From positions 124,001 through 188,000 of the forward strand of contig JADKCH010000005.1 of the NCBI GenBank assembly GCA_016714685.1: 64,000 nt of DNA, written 5' to 3'. Origin of the DNA: Candidatus Geothrix odensensis (GTDB taxonomy: Bacteria; Acidobacteriota; Holophagae; Holophagales; Holophagaceae). A program made the translations under genes and the position numbers. The number at the start of each line of letters is the position of its first letter. Positions within the stretch are counted from its first letter, which is position 1. Under the pieces are notes generated by a model. The model made no database searches. It was not told where the DNA came from and saw only the letters and a list, made by a program, of their open reading frames with translations. Below, piece after piece: positions 1 to 8,953 of the stretch.

Positions 1-690
1 GCCACCAAGTCCTATTCCCGCGCCTACAACGAAGGCCTGACGACCTACGCCCGCGCCCGCTACAACAAGAACGGCATCGTCCTGCACGCCAGCTTCCTGG
101 ACCAGAAGATCATGGGCGGAACCTACAGCGCGGCGCTGTACAACGGCGCGCTCGACACGAAGGCCTACCGCCTGGGCGGCGGCTACAAGCTCCCCTTCGG
201 CCTGAAGCTGGGCCTGGTCTATGACCACACCGAGCTGGCCAATGGCATCTCCGGCACCGGCATCTCGGCCAGCACCGCCTGGGATCCCATCCTCAAGACC
301 GGCGCCGCCGCCACCGTCATCATGGCCCCCGGTAGCATCACCGCGGGTGACGCCAAGCGCGACGCCTTCGAAGTGACCGCCTCCTATCCTGTCGGCGATC
401 ACACGTTCCACGCCACCTACGGCAAGGCCGGCAATGTGTCCTCCATCGCCGACTCCGGCGCCACCCAGATCAACCTGGTCTGGGACTACGCCCTGACCAA
501 GCGCACCTTCGTGGGCCTGGTCTACACCAACCTGAAGAACGGCAGCAACGGCCACTACGCCCCGTTCCTGGCGGGCTCGAACTTCGGCCCCAGCGCCCCG
601 AACCCGATCTCCGCCACCGCCACCCCGACCAATTCCTTCAACGGCGAGAACTGGTCCCAGCTCGGCATCAACGTGCAGTTCTGGTTCTAG
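1..690 (+). CDS. Gram-negative porin, C-terminal part (5' end outside window)
   Basis: The frame is open from base 1 and ends at a TAG at 688-690, so only the last ~229 residues are present. The sequence shows alternating short beta-strand-like stretches rich in Tyr, Gly and Thr (e.g. TYARARYNKNG, FEVTASYPVGDHTFHATYG, YALTKRTFVGLVYTNL) and ends in NVQFWF, the terminal aromatic residue expected for BAM-dependent outer-membrane barrels. This matches the general bacterial porin (Gram_neg_porins/OmpC-like) pattern. It lies 115 bp upstream of a Liv-type ABC importer on the same strand, so it may supply the outer-membrane step for the same substrate; that link is inference. Substrate unknown. Confidence 0.8.
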   Translation, partial: ATKSYSRAYNEGLTTYARARYNKNGIVLHASFLDQKIMGGTYSAALYNGALDTKAYRLGGGYKLPFGLKLGLVYDHTELANGISGTGISASTAWDPILKTGAAATVIMAPGSITAGDAKRDAFEVTASYPVGDHTFHATYGKAGNVSSIADSGATQINLVWDYALTKRTFVGLVYTNLKNGSNGHYAPFLAGSNFGPSAPNPISATATPTNSFNGENWSQLGINVQFWF

Positions 691-699
691 CCTGGGGGA

Positions 700-735
700 G
701 GGTGACCCGGACTTCCTCCGGGCACCCTACCTTTC
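700..735 (+). terminator. Hairpin after porin gene
   Basis: A 10-bp stem with one bulged A (700-710 pairing with 718-727, 7-base loop) starts 10 bases after the porin stop and is followed by a weak pyrimidine stretch (tacctttcct). It is either an intrinsic terminator or a partial one that lowers read-through into the ABC operon. Confidence 0.5.
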
Positions 736-805
736 CTAGGCTGGATGCGGGGACGTCAGTCCGGGGGGGCTGGCGTCCCATTTCACCGACACCCAAGGAG
801 GCATC

Positions 806-1987
806 ATGCAATTCAGACTGAAAAGGATGACCGGCTTCGCCCTGGCACTCATCTGCTCGGGCCTGGCCATGGCCCAGGACATCAAGATCGCCCACGTCTA
901 CGACAAGACGGGCGTGCTGGAGGCCTACGCCAAGCAGACCCAGGCCGGCCTGATGATGGGCCTGGAGTACGCCACCGGCGGCACGATGATGGTCAACGGC
1001 CGCAAGCTCGTGGTCGTCGAGAAGGACACCCAGGGCAAGCCGGACGTGGCCAAGTCCCAGCTGGCCTCGGCCTACGCCGACGACAAGGCCGCCCTCGCCG
1101 TGGGTCCCACCAGCTCGGGCGCGGCCCTGGCTATGCTGCCCGTGGCCGAGGAGTACAAGAAGATCCTGCTGGTGGAGCCCGCCGTGGCCGACTCCATCAC
1201 CGGCGACAAGTGGAACCGCTTCATCTTCCGCACGGGCCGCAACTCCTCCCAGGACGCCATCTCCAACGCCGTGGCCCTGGACAAGGCCGGCGTCAGCATC
1301 GCCACCCTGGCCCAGGACTACGCCTTCGGCAAGGACTTCGTGAAGGCCTTCCGGGGCGCCCTCAAGCAGGCCAAGCTCGTGCACGAGGAGTACCTGCCCG
1401 CCACCACCACCGACTTCACCGCCGGCGCCCAGCGGCTCTTCGACAAGCTGAAGAACCTGCCCGGCCGCAAGGTCATCTTCATCAACTGGGCCGGCGGCGG
1501 CAACCCCTTCAAGATCGCCGACCTGGATCCCAAGCGCTTCGGCATCGAGATCGCCACCGGCGGCAACATCCTGCCCGCGCTGGCCGCCTACAAGGCCTTC
1601 CCAGGCCTGGAGGGCTCCGCCTACTACTACTACGAGATCCCCAAGAACAAGATCAACGAGTGGCTGGTGAAGGAGCACTTCAAGCGCTTCAACGCGCCGC
1701 CGGACTTCTTCACGGCCGGTGGCATGTCGGCCGGCCTCGCGGTGGTGGAAGCCCTCAAGAAGACCAAGGGCGACACCGGCACCGAGAAGCTCATCGCCGC
1801 CATGGAGGGCATGTCCTTCGAGACCCCCAAGGGCAAGATGACCTTCCGCAAGGAAGACCACCAGGCCATGCAGACCATGTACCACTTCAAGATCAAGGTC
1901 GACCCCAAGGTCGCGTGGGCCGTGCCTGAGCTGGTGCGTGAGATCAAGGCCGAGGACATGCACATCCCGATCACCAACAAGCGCTGA
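806..1987 (+). CDS. Branched-chain amino-acid-type ABC transporter substrate-binding protein (LivK family)
   Basis: 393 aa, ATG with an AAGGAG Shine-Dalgarno 7 bases upstream. Residues 1-23 are a signal peptide (basic start, FALALICSGLAMA, cleavage before QDIKIAHV). The mature protein is a Peripla_BP_6 type two-lobe binding protein: DKTGVLEAYAKQTQAGL near the N-terminus, and AVGPTSSGAALAMLPVAEE at about residues 105-120. It would capture the substrate in the periplasm for the permeases LivH/LivM encoded downstream. Family members bind amino acids but also urea, amides and aromatic acids. Here the neighbours (CoA-transferase, KAS III-like enzyme, hydrolases) argue for an organic acid or its ester rather than leucine; this is inference. 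Confidence 0.88.
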   Translation: MQFRLKRMTGFALALICSGLAMAQDIKIAHVYDKTGVLEAYAKQTQAGLMMGLEYATGGTMMVNGRKLVVVEKDTQGKPDVAKSQLASAYADDKAALAVGPTSSGAALAMLPVAEEYKKILLVEPAVADSITGDKWNRFIFRTGRNSSQDAISNAVALDKAGVSIATLAQDYAFGKDFVKAFRGALKQAKLVHEEYLPATTTDFTAGAQRLFDKLKNLPGRKVIFINWAGGGNPFKIADLDPKRFGIEIATGGNILPALAAYKAFPGLEGSAYYYYEIPKNKINEWLVKEHFKRFNAPPDFFTAGGMSAGLAVVEALKKTKGDTGTEKLIAAMEGMSFETPKGKMTFRKEDHQAMQTMYHFKIKVDPKVAWAVPELVREIKAEDMHIPITNKR

Positions 1988-2000
1988 AGCCCTGCCGGGT

Positions 2001-2029
2001 CCGGCCGCGTCCTTCCGGGGCGCGGCCGG
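2001..2029 (+). terminator. GC-rich hairpin between binding-protein gene and ATPase genes
   Basis: A perfect 9-bp GC stem (2001-2009 pairs with 2021-2029, 11-base loop) sits 13 bases after the binding-protein stop codon. There is no T-run, so it looks like an attenuator or 3'-end stabiliser that keeps binding-protein mRNA in excess over the membrane and ATPase messages, a common arrangement in ABC import operons. Confidence 0.5.
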
Positions 2030-2071
2030 CACCGGCGGCCTTCCCCGACCTCCGTTCTCTTTCGAGTGACC

Positions 2072-2830
2072 ATGACGTCCGCCCTGGAAACGCAAGACCT
2101 CACCATCCGCTTCGGAGGCCACGTGGCCGTCGACGCCGTGTCCTGCGCCTTCGCGCCGGGCACGCTGACCGCCATCGTCGGGCCCAACGGCGCGGGCAAG
2201 ACCACCTACTTCAACCTGATCTCGGGGCAGCTCAAGGCCACCGCGGGCCGCGTGCTCCTCCATGGCGAGGACATCAGCGGCACATCCGCCCCCCAGCGCA
2301 GCCACCGGGGCATCGGCCGGGCCTTCCAGCTGACCAACCTCTTCCCGAACCTCACGGTCCTGGAGAACATCCGCCTCGCCGTGCAGTCCCGGGCGGGCGT
2401 GGGCCTCAACCTCTGGAGCATCTGGAGCAACCACCGCGAGCTCACCGGCCGCGCCGAGGAGGTCCTGGAGACCGTGGCCCTCACGGCGAAGCGGGACCTC
2501 GCCGCGGCGGCCCTGCCCCACGGCGACCAGCGCAAGCTGGAGGTGGCGATCCTCATGGCCCTCGAGCCCGACGTCTTCATGTTCGACGAGCCCACCGCGG
2601 GCATGAGCGTGGACGAGGTGCCGGTGATCCTGGACCTGATCCGTTCGCTCAAGGCCCGGCGCGACAAGACCATCCTGCTGGTCGAGCACAAGATGGACGT
2701 GGTGCGGGAGCTGGCGGACCGCATCATCGTGCTGCACAACGGGGCCCTGGTGGCCGACGGCGAGCCCGCCGCGGTGATCGCCTCGCCCATCGTGCAGGAA
2801 GCCTACCTGGGGATCGAGGTGGCCAGATGA
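2072..2830 (+). CDS. livG: ABC transporter ATP-binding protein, LivG type
   Basis: 252 aa from the ATG at 2072; a GTG at 2066 in frame is possible. Walker A is GPNGAGKTT (about residues 37-45), the Q-loop follows at LISGQ, the Walker B is VFMFDEPTAGMS, and the H-loop is LLVEHKMD, the LivG-type ending. The expected LSGGQ signature is atypical and reads LPHGDQRKLEVA, as in several LivG-like proteins. It energises the LivH/LivM permease together with LivF. Its stop overlaps the livF start by 4 bp (ATGA), so the two are translationally coupled. The gene symbol reflects family, not a proven amino-acid substrate. Confidence 0.88.
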   Translation: MTSALETQDLTIRFGGHVAVDAVSCAFAPGTLTAIVGPNGAGKTTYFNLISGQLKATAGRVLLHGEDISGTSAPQRSHRGIGRAFQLTNLFPNLTVLENIRLAVQSRAGVGLNLWSIWSNHRELTGRAEEVLETVALTAKRDLAAAALPHGDQRKLEVAILMALEPDVFMFDEPTAGMSVDEVPVILDLIRSLKARRDKTILLVEHKMDVVRELADRIIVLHNGALVADGEPAAVIASPIVQEAYLGIEVAR

Positions 2831-3564
2831 GCGTCCCACTGCTGCAGCTCGAAGGGGTGCACACCCACATCGGCGCCTACCACATCCTGCATGGGGTGGA
2901 TCTCGAGATCACCCGCGGGGAACTCACGGTCCTGCTGGGCCGCAACGGCGCCGGCAAGACCACCACCCTGCGCACCATCATGGGCCTCTGGCCCGCCTCC
3001 TCGGGGGCCATCCGCTTCGACGGCGGGGAGATCGGCGCCCTCAGCACGCCGGAGATCGCCCACCGGGGCATTTCCTACGTCCCCGAGAACATGGGCATCT
3101 TCGGCGACCTCACGGTGCGCGAGAACATGCTGCTCGCGGCCCGGGGCGCCAAGCGCGTGGAGGACATCGACGCCGCCCGCCTGGACTGGGTGTTCGGCCT
3201 GTTCCCGGCCCTGAAGCGCTTCTGGCAGCACCCGGCCGGCCTGCTCTCCGGAGGCCAGAAGCAGATGCTGGCGGTGGCCCGCGCCATCATCGAGCCGCGG
3301 CAGCTCCTGCTCATCGACGAGCCCAGCAAGGGTCTGGCGCCGGCCATCATCCAGAACATGATCGCTGCCTTCCGCGAGCTCAAGCAGACCGACACCACCA
3401 TCCTGCTCGTGGAGCAGAACTTCAATTTCGCCCGCCAGCTTGGCGACAAGGTGGCCGTGATGGACGGCGGCCGCATCGTGCATGCGGGCACCATGGCCGA
3501 CCTCGCCGGGGACGAGGGCCTGCAGCAGCGCCTGCTGGGCCTCTCCCTCGCGGCCCATCAGTGA
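2827..3564 (+). CDS. livF: ABC transporter ATP-binding protein, LivF type
   Basis: 245 aa, starting at an ATG that overlaps the livG stop (ATGA). It has Walker A GRNGAGKTTT, the LivF-characteristic ISYVPENMGIFGDLTVRENM segment, signature LLSGGQKQMLAVARA, Walker B LLLIDEPSKGLAP and H-loop LLVEQNF. Length and motif order match the LivF half of the heterodimeric ATPase of hydrophobic-amino-acid uptake (HAAT) transporters. It is followed after 13 bp by the first permease. Confidence 0.9.
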   Translation: MSVPLLQLEGVHTHIGAYHILHGVDLEITRGELTVLLGRNGAGKTTTLRTIMGLWPASSGAIRFDGGEIGALSTPEIAHRGISYVPENMGIFGDLTVRENMLLAARGAKRVEDIDAARLDWVFGLFPALKRFWQHPAGLLSGGQKQMLAVARAIIEPRQLLLIDEPSKGLAPAIIQNMIAAFRELKQTDTTILLVEQNFNFARQLGDKVAVMDGGRIVHAGTMADLAGDEGLQQRLLGLSLAAHQ

Positions 3565-3577
3565 TGAGGAACCGCCG

Positions 3578-4600
3578 ATGAACGCTGCCTCCACCTCAAC
3601 CCCGGTCCTGGACGCGCTGCCGACGGTGCGCCCGGATCGGATCCCGCTGCTGCTGCTCCCGGTGCTGGCCCTCGCGGCCATCCCGCTCACCGGGTCCTTC
3701 TCCACCTGGGTCACGCTCACCTTCGCCGGCCTGGCCATGGGCATGATCATCTTCATCATCGCCTCGGGCCTGACCCTGGTCTTCGGCCTCATGGACGTGC
3801 TCAACTTCGGCCACGGCGTGTTCATCACCCTCGGGGCCTTCCTGGCCACCTCGGTCCTGGGCCGGATGACCGGCTGGACCGAGAGCGAGTCCCTCTTCCG
3901 CAACCTCCTGGCCGTGCTGCCGGCCATGGCCGCCGCCATGGTGGTGGCTGGCGGCGTGGGCCTCGCCTTCGAGCGGCTGATCATCCGTCCCGTCTACGGC
4001 CAGCCCCTGAAGCAGATCATGATCACCATGGGCGGGATGATCGTCGGCGTCGAGCTGATCAAGGTCATCTGGGGCGCCCAGGCCATCCCCCTGCCCCTCC
4101 CGGTGGCCTTCCGCGGCTCCCTGCTGTTCGGCGAGGCCGCCGTGGAGAAGTACCGGCTCATCTCCGTGGTGGTCGGCCTCGCCGTGTTCGCCGTGATGTT
4201 CTGGGTGCTGAGCCGCACCAAGGTCGGCCTCCTGATCCGGGCCGGCGTCCAGGACCGCGAGATGGTGGAGAGCCTGGGCTACCGCATCGGCCGGCTGTTC
4301 ATCGGCGTCTTCGTGGCGGGCTCGGCCCTGGCGGGGCTCGGCGGCGTCATGTGGGGCCTCTACCAGCAGACCGTCACGCCCGAGATGGGCGGCCAGATCA
4401 ACGTGCTGCTCTTCATCGTCATCATCATCGGCGGCATGGGCTCCGTGGGCGGCTGCTTCATCGGCTCCCTGCTGGTGGGCCTGGTGGCGAACTACGCCGG
4501 CTTCCTGGCTCCCAAGGTGGCGCTCTTCTCCAACATCCTCCTGATGGTGATCGTCCTGATGTGGCGGCCCGAGGGACTCTATCCGGTGGGGAAGCGATGA
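3578..4600 (+). CDS. livH: Branched-chain amino-acid-type ABC permease, LivH type
   Basis: 340 aa from the ATG at 3578 (GAGGAACCGCCG upstream); an in-frame upstream extension overlaps livF and is not used. About eight hydrophobic segments begin after a ~25-residue polar N-terminus. Family signatures are GLTLVFGLMDVLNFGHG (the LivH GMxxxxNFAHG-like motif), VGVELIKVIWG, and the EAA-type loop at VESLGYRIGRLFIGVFVAGSALAGLGGVMW. It forms half of the inner-membrane channel. Its stop overlaps the livM start by 4 bp. Confidence 0.9.
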   Translation: MNAASTSTPVLDALPTVRPDRIPLLLLPVLALAAIPLTGSFSTWVTLTFAGLAMGMIIFIIASGLTLVFGLMDVLNFGHGVFITLGAFLATSVLGRMTGWTESESLFRNLLAVLPAMAAAMVVAGGVGLAFERLIIRPVYGQPLKQIMITMGGMIVGVELIKVIWGAQAIPLPLPVAFRGSLLFGEAAVEKYRLISVVVGLAVFAVMFWVLSRTKVGLLIRAGVQDREMVESLGYRIGRLFIGVFVAGSALAGLGGVMWGLYQQTVTPEMGGQINVLLFIVIIIGGMGSVGGCFIGSLLVGLVANYAGFLAPKVALFSNILLMVIVLMWRPEGLYPVGKR

Positions 4601-5670
4601 TCTTCAGCCGTCTGCTCTCCGGCGACCTGCCCCGCAGCCGCGTGCTCGCGGTGCTCCTGATCGCCATCCTGGCCGGGCTCCTGCTCACCCCCTTCGCCTT
4701 TCCCGGGGCCAAGGCCCTGAACGTCGCCGCCAAGATCTGCGTCTTCATCGTGCTGGTGTCGAGCTTCGACCTGCTGCTGGGCTACACCGGCATCGTCTCC
4801 TTCGCCCACACCATGTTCTTCGGCATCGGCGCCTACGGCGTGGCCATCGCCCTGAACCACATGGGGCCCACCTGGACCGGCGTGGCGGTGGGCGTGGCCG
4901 CGGCCCTCCTCCTGTCGCTGGTGCTGTCCCTGCTGATCGGCCTGTTCAGTCTGCGGGTGAAGGCCATGTTCTACGCCATGATCACCCTGGCCGTGGCCAC
5001 GGCCTTCCAGACCCTCGCCTCGCAGCTGTCCGAGTTCACCGGCGGCGAGGACGGCCTGACCTTCAAGGTGCCGGAGCTGCTGTCGCCGGGCTTCTCTCTC
5101 TCGGAGCAGCCTTTCCTGGGCGTGTCCCTGGACGGTCGCCTCATCGCCTTCTACCTGCTGGTGGCCGTCACCCTGGTGCTCTTCCTCCTCATGCTGCGCA
5201 TCGTCAACTCGCCCTTCGGCCGTGTGCTGCAGGCGATCCGCGAGAACGCCTTCCGGGCGGAGGCCCTGGGCTACCGGACCGTGGTGTACCGCACCTATTC
5301 CAATGTGCTCTCGGCGGGCTTCGCCACCCTGGCGGGCGCGCTGCTGGCCCTCTGGCTGCGCTACAACGGCCCCGACACCTCGCTCTCCTTCGAGATCATG
5401 ATCGACATCCTGCTCATGGTGGTGATCGGCGGCATGGGCACCCTCTACGGCTCGGTGCTCGGCGCCACGCTGTTCATCCTCGTGCAGAACTACCTGCAGG
5501 ACCTGATGAAGCTCGCCAGCGAGGGGATGAGCAAGGTGCCCCTGGTGCGCGACCTGCTGCACCCCGACCGCTGGCTGCTCTGGCTGGGCATCCTCTTCGT
5601 CCTGAGCGTCTACCGCTTCCCCACGGGCATCGTCGGGAAGCTGCGGGCCAAGGCCCGCGCCAAGGCCTGA
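4597..5670 (+). CDS. livM: Branched-chain amino-acid-type ABC permease, LivM type
   Basis: 357 aa from the ATG at 4597 overlapping the livH stop. Hydrophobic throughout, with the LivM signatures SFDLLLGYTGIVSFAHTMFFGIGAYG (positions ~50-75) and the cytoplasmic EAA-like loop GRVLQAIRENAFRAEALGYRTVVYR around residue 205-230, and a final IGGMGTLYGSVLGA segment. It pairs with LivH to form the translocation pore. A 36-bp gap with a GGGAGGTGATCC ribosome site leads into the hydrolase gene, so the operon probably continues. Confidence 0.9.
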   Translation: MIFSRLLSGDLPRSRVLAVLLIAILAGLLLTPFAFPGAKALNVAAKICVFIVLVSSFDLLLGYTGIVSFAHTMFFGIGAYGVAIALNHMGPTWTGVAVGVAAALLLSLVLSLLIGLFSLRVKAMFYAMITLAVATAFQTLASQLSEFTGGEDGLTFKVPELLSPGFSLSEQPFLGVSLDGRLIAFYLLVAVTLVLFLLMLRIVNSPFGRVLQAIRENAFRAEALGYRTVVYRTYSNVLSAGFATLAGALLALWLRYNGPDTSLSFEIMIDILLMVVIGGMGTLYGSVLGATLFILVQNYLQDLMKLASEGMSKVPLVRDLLHPDRWLLWLGILFVLSVYRFPTGIVGKLRAKARAKA

Positions 5671-5706
5671 TCCCACCGATTCCGGATCTCCGGGAGGTGA
5701 TCCACC

Positions 5707-6504
5707 ATGCCCCACCTGCGCGTCAATGGCGTTGATCTCTATTACGAATTCCACGGCCCCGAAGGCGGCGAGCTGCTGGTGCTCAACAACGGCATCTTCA
5801 TGAGCACGGCCGCCTGGGGCTTCCAGCTGCCCGAGCTGGCCAAGCGGTACCGCGTGTTGGCCTACGACATGCGCGGCCAGGGCCGGAGCGGCCATCCCGA
5901 GGGCGAGTACTCCCTGGACCTGCACGCCGAGGACCTGGCGGCGCTCATGGATGCCCTGCAGCTCGGCCCGGCCCACATGGTCGGCACCTCGTACGGCGGC
6001 GAGCTGAACCTGGTCATGGGCCTGCGCCATCCCGAGCGCTGCCGCAGCCTGGTGATCATCGCCTCGGTCTCCCACAGCGAGGCCCTCTGTGCCGCCATGG
6101 TGGAGCGCTGGCGCCTGGCGGCCCGGTTCGGGGATGGGCAGGCCTTCTTCCGGCTCATCTACGCCGATGTCTACTCCGAGGCCTTCCTGACAGAACGCCC
6201 CGACCTGATCCCCCTCGCCGAGGCCCGGTACGCCACCCTCGACCTGCCCGCCGCGGTGCGCCTCATCGAGAGCTTCCAGAGGTTCGACATCCGCGCCGAG
6301 CTGCACCGCATCCAGGTACCCAGCTGCATCGTCTCGGCGGAGCTCGACCTCCTCAAGCCCCGGCAGTACGGAGAGCTCATGCACCGGGCCATCCCCGGCT
6401 CCGAGTTCCACCTGATCCCGGGCGCCGGCCACGTGGTCGTCGTGGAGCGTGCGGCGGAGGTCAACACCCTCATTCTCGGCTTCCTGGCCAAGCACGCCGC
6501 GTGA
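5707..6504 (+). CDS. Alpha/beta-hydrolase fold esterase or enol-lactonase-like
   Basis: 265 aa, ATG with GGGAGGTGATCCACC upstream. A cytoplasmic alpha/beta hydrolase: nucleophile elbow GTSYGG with Ser95, strand-helix YDMRGQGRSGHPEGEYSLD typical of the 3-oxoadipate enol-lactonase/haloperoxidase branch, acid residue probably Asp in SAELDLL (about residue 216), and catalytic His in GAGHVVVVE (about residue 240). The oxyanion region reads LNNGIFMSTAAWGF rather than the common LHGxxxS. It would cleave an ester, lactone or C-C bond of the imported compound or its CoA-derived intermediate; the reaction is not predictable from sequence. Third functional layer of the liv operon. Confidence 0.8.
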   Translation: MPHLRVNGVDLYYEFHGPEGGELLVLNNGIFMSTAAWGFQLPELAKRYRVLAYDMRGQGRSGHPEGEYSLDLHAEDLAALMDALQLGPAHMVGTSYGGELNLVMGLRHPERCRSLVIIASVSHSEALCAAMVERWRLAARFGDGQAFFRLIYADVYSEAFLTERPDLIPLAEARYATLDLPAAVRLIESFQRFDIRAELHRIQVPSCIVSAELDLLKPRQYGELMHRAIPGSEFHLIPGAGHVVVVERAAEVNTLILGFLAKHAA

Positions 6505-6542
6505 GCGCGCCGCGAAGCCCCAGGTTCCCTTCAGGAGTTGCC

Positions 6543-7850
6543 ATGAACGCCCAGGACATCTACCGCAGCAAGCGGGTCGCCATCGACGAAGCCGTCTCCC
6601 ACATCCAGAGTGACAACGATGTGATCGTGGCCCAGTGCGCCTCGGAGCCCCAGGGCTGCATGGCGCGCTTCCACATCGTGGGGGACCGCGTGCAGAACGT
6701 GCGCGTGTTCTCGGTGCTGACCCTCCGGGAATACGACTTCTACATGAAGCCGGAGATGCAGGGGCACTTCGAGCTGGCCTCGTGGTTCCACGCTCCCGGC
6801 TCCCGCGCGGCCCTCAAGGCGGGCACGGGCACCGTCACCTACGTGCCCAACATGCTCCACCGCGCCGCCACGGACCGCATCCACGCGCGCCGGCCCGACA
6901 TCTTCTTCGGCACCTGCACGCCGCCGGACAAGCACGGCTTCGTCTCCCTCTCGCTGGGCATCACCTACGAGAAGGACATCATGGACCACGCCCGCCTCGT
7001 CATCCTCGAGGTGAACCCGCGCCTGCCGAGGACCTTCGGCGACACCCAGGTCCACGTGTCCGCGGTGGACTTCTTCGTGGAGCACGACCAGGAGGTGCCC
7101 TCCCTGCCGGCCCCGGTGCCCAATGCCACCGACCTCCAGATCGGCGCCTACATCGCGGACCTCGTGGAGGACGGCTCGACGCTCCAGCTGGGCATCGGCG
7201 GCATTCCCAACGCCGCGGCCCTGGCCCTCAAGGACAAGAAGGATCTCGGCGTCCACACCGAGATGCTCGTGGACTCGATGATGGAGCTCTACCAGATGGG
7301 CGTCATCACCAACGCCCGCAAGGCCCTGAAGCCCGGCAAGTTCCTCACGACCTTCGCCATGGGCTCGCGGAAGTTCTACGACTGGCTCGACGACAACGTG
7401 GCCGTGGAGTTCCAGCGCGGCAGCTGGGTGAACAACCCCGCCATCGTGGCGCAGAACTCCCGGATGGTCTCGGTGAACACCTGCATCTCCGTGGACTTCA
7501 CGGGGCAGGTGGCCAGCGAGTCCATCGGCACCAGCCAGTACTCGGGCACCGGCGGCCAGTCCGACACGGCGCAGGGCGCGGTGGCCGGCTTCGACGGCCT
7601 GGGCAAGAGCATCATCGCCTGCTACAGCACCGCCAAGAACGGCACCGTCTCCACCATCACGCCGACGCTCCCCCTGGGCTCGGCCGTGACCCTGCACCGC
7701 GCCCATGTGGATCATGTCGTCACCGAGCATGGTGTCGCGCGGCTCCGGGGTCGGACCGTGCGCGAGCGGACCCGGGAGCTCATCAGCATCGCCCACCCGG
7801 ACTTCCGCGCCGAGCTCATGGAGCAGGCCCAGAAGCTCGGCTACCTGTGA
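6543..7850 (+). CDS. Acetyl-CoA hydrolase/CoA-transferase family protein (4-hydroxybutyrate CoA-transferase-like)
   Basis: 435 aa from the ATG at 6543 behind CAGGAGTTGCC; an in-frame GTG at 6501 would overlap the hydrolase gene. Two-domain family I CoA-transferase of the Cat1/Cat2/AbfT group: N-terminal domain to about residue 190 (HFELASWFHAPGSRAALKAG, YVPNMLHRAA, DKHGFVSLSLGITYE), glycine motif LQLGIGGIPNAAALAL at ~218, and C-terminal VDFTGQVASESIGTSQYSGTGGQSD, the conserved active-site region. These enzymes move CoA from acetyl-CoA or another donor onto a carboxylate. In this operon it is the likely activation step for the imported acid. Donor and acceptor cannot be read from sequence. Confidence 0.85.
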   Translation: MNAQDIYRSKRVAIDEAVSHIQSDNDVIVAQCASEPQGCMARFHIVGDRVQNVRVFSVLTLREYDFYMKPEMQGHFELASWFHAPGSRAALKAGTGTVTYVPNMLHRAATDRIHARRPDIFFGTCTPPDKHGFVSLSLGITYEKDIMDHARLVILEVNPRLPRTFGDTQVHVSAVDFFVEHDQEVPSLPAPVPNATDLQIGAYIADLVEDGSTLQLGIGGIPNAAALALKDKKDLGVHTEMLVDSMMELYQMGVITNARKALKPGKFLTTFAMGSRKFYDWLDDNVAVEFQRGSWVNNPAIVAQNSRMVSVNTCISVDFTGQVASESIGTSQYSGTGGQSDTAQGAVAGFDGLGKSIIACYSTAKNGTVSTITPTLPLGSAVTLHRAHVDHVVTEHGVARLRGRTVRERTRELISIAHPDFRAELMEQAQKLGYL

Positions 7851-7893
7851 TCGGGCCGGGCGCGACCACCCCTCTTCCAACGGAGTTTGAGCC

Positions 7894-8908
7894 ATGCATG
7901 TAGGCATCATCGGGCACGGAAACTGGATCCCCTCGGGCAGGGTGACGGCCGCGGATCTGGCCGCCGCCACGGGCATCCCCGAGGACGTCATCGCCCTGAA
8001 GTTCGGCGTGAAGGGCAAGCCCATCGCCGGGCCTGGCGAGACCACGGCCTTCATGGGGCTGGCCGCCGCCAACAAGGCCCTGGCCAGTGCCGGGATCGAA
8101 GGGCGGCGCCGTGGACCTGGTGATCTGGTGCGGCGCCCAGCACAAGGACTACCCCTGCTGGCTGGCCGGCCTCTACGTGGCCAACCAGATCGGCGCCAAG
8201 CAGGCCTGGAGCTTCGACATGGAGGCCATGTGCGGCTCCATGATGGCCGCCCTCGACGTGGCCAAGGCCCTCATGACCACGCATCCCGAGCTGGAGACCG
8301 TCCTGCTCGTCTCGGGCTACCGCAACAACGACCTCATCGACCCGGCCGTGCCCGAGACCCGGTTCATGCTCGACATCGGCTCCGGCGGTTCGGCCCTGGT
8401 GCTGAAGAAGAACGCGGGCCGGAACGCCATCCTGGCCTCGGCCTTCCGGGGCGACGGCTCGCTGTCCGAGATGTGCATCGTGCCGGCCCTGGGTTCCAAG
8501 GCCTGGCCCCCCGCCGCCGGCGACCTGGCCCGCGCCCACTTCGTGGTGCCGGACGAGCCGGCCTTCAAGGCCAAGCTGGGCGAGGTGACCATGCCCAACT
8601 TCTACGCCGTGATCCGCGAGTCATTGAAGCTGTCCGGCCTGTCGGAGCGGGACCTCGACTACCTCGCCATCCTCCACTTCAAGCGCAGCGCCCACGATGC
8701 CGTGCTGGCGGAGCTCGGCCTCAAGCCCGAGCAGAGCACCTACCTCGACGAGTACGGCCACCTCGGCCAGAACGACCAGGTGCTCTCGCTCGAGCTCGGC
8801 CTCCGGGACGGCAAGATCCACGACGGATCCCGCATTGTGTTTGTCGGCGCCGGGCTCGGCTTCGTCTGGGCCGCCACCACCATCCAGTGGGGCCCGTATT
8901 CGGAATAA
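7894..8908 (+). CDS. Beta-ketoacyl-ACP synthase III (FabH)-like condensing enzyme, one frameshift
   Basis: The reading frame starts at ATG 7894 (GGAG 9 bases upstream, MHVGIIGHGNWIPSGRVTA) and jumps by +1 near 8097-8105 into the frame ending at 8908; together they give ~337 aa, normal for the family. Key residues by eye: nucleophile Cys113 in EAMCGSMM (same position as FabH Cys112) and His261 in ILHFKRSAHD. Where FabH has the catalytic Asn (YGN), this protein reads YGHLGQND, i.e. His at ~289, with Asn four residues later. It would perform a thioester condensation, transfer or hydrolysis. The single-base break is most likely a sequencing indel in the GGGCGG stretch. It lies between a CoA-transferase and a second hydrolase on one operon. 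Confidence 0.75.
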
Positions 8909-8953
8909 CGCGCGGCCCCGTCGCAGGTTTGTCAGGCACGCTCTGGAGGTCGC

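Noticed and set aside
668..2839. 723-aa minus-strand open frame opposite the liv genes
   Set aside because: His/Gly/Arg-rich low-complexity product, exactly antisense to two well-supported genes; produced by the high-GC third-position bias.
4579..6495. 638-aa minus-strand open frame opposite livM and the hydrolase
   Set aside because: Same shadow pattern, no domain and no ribosome site.
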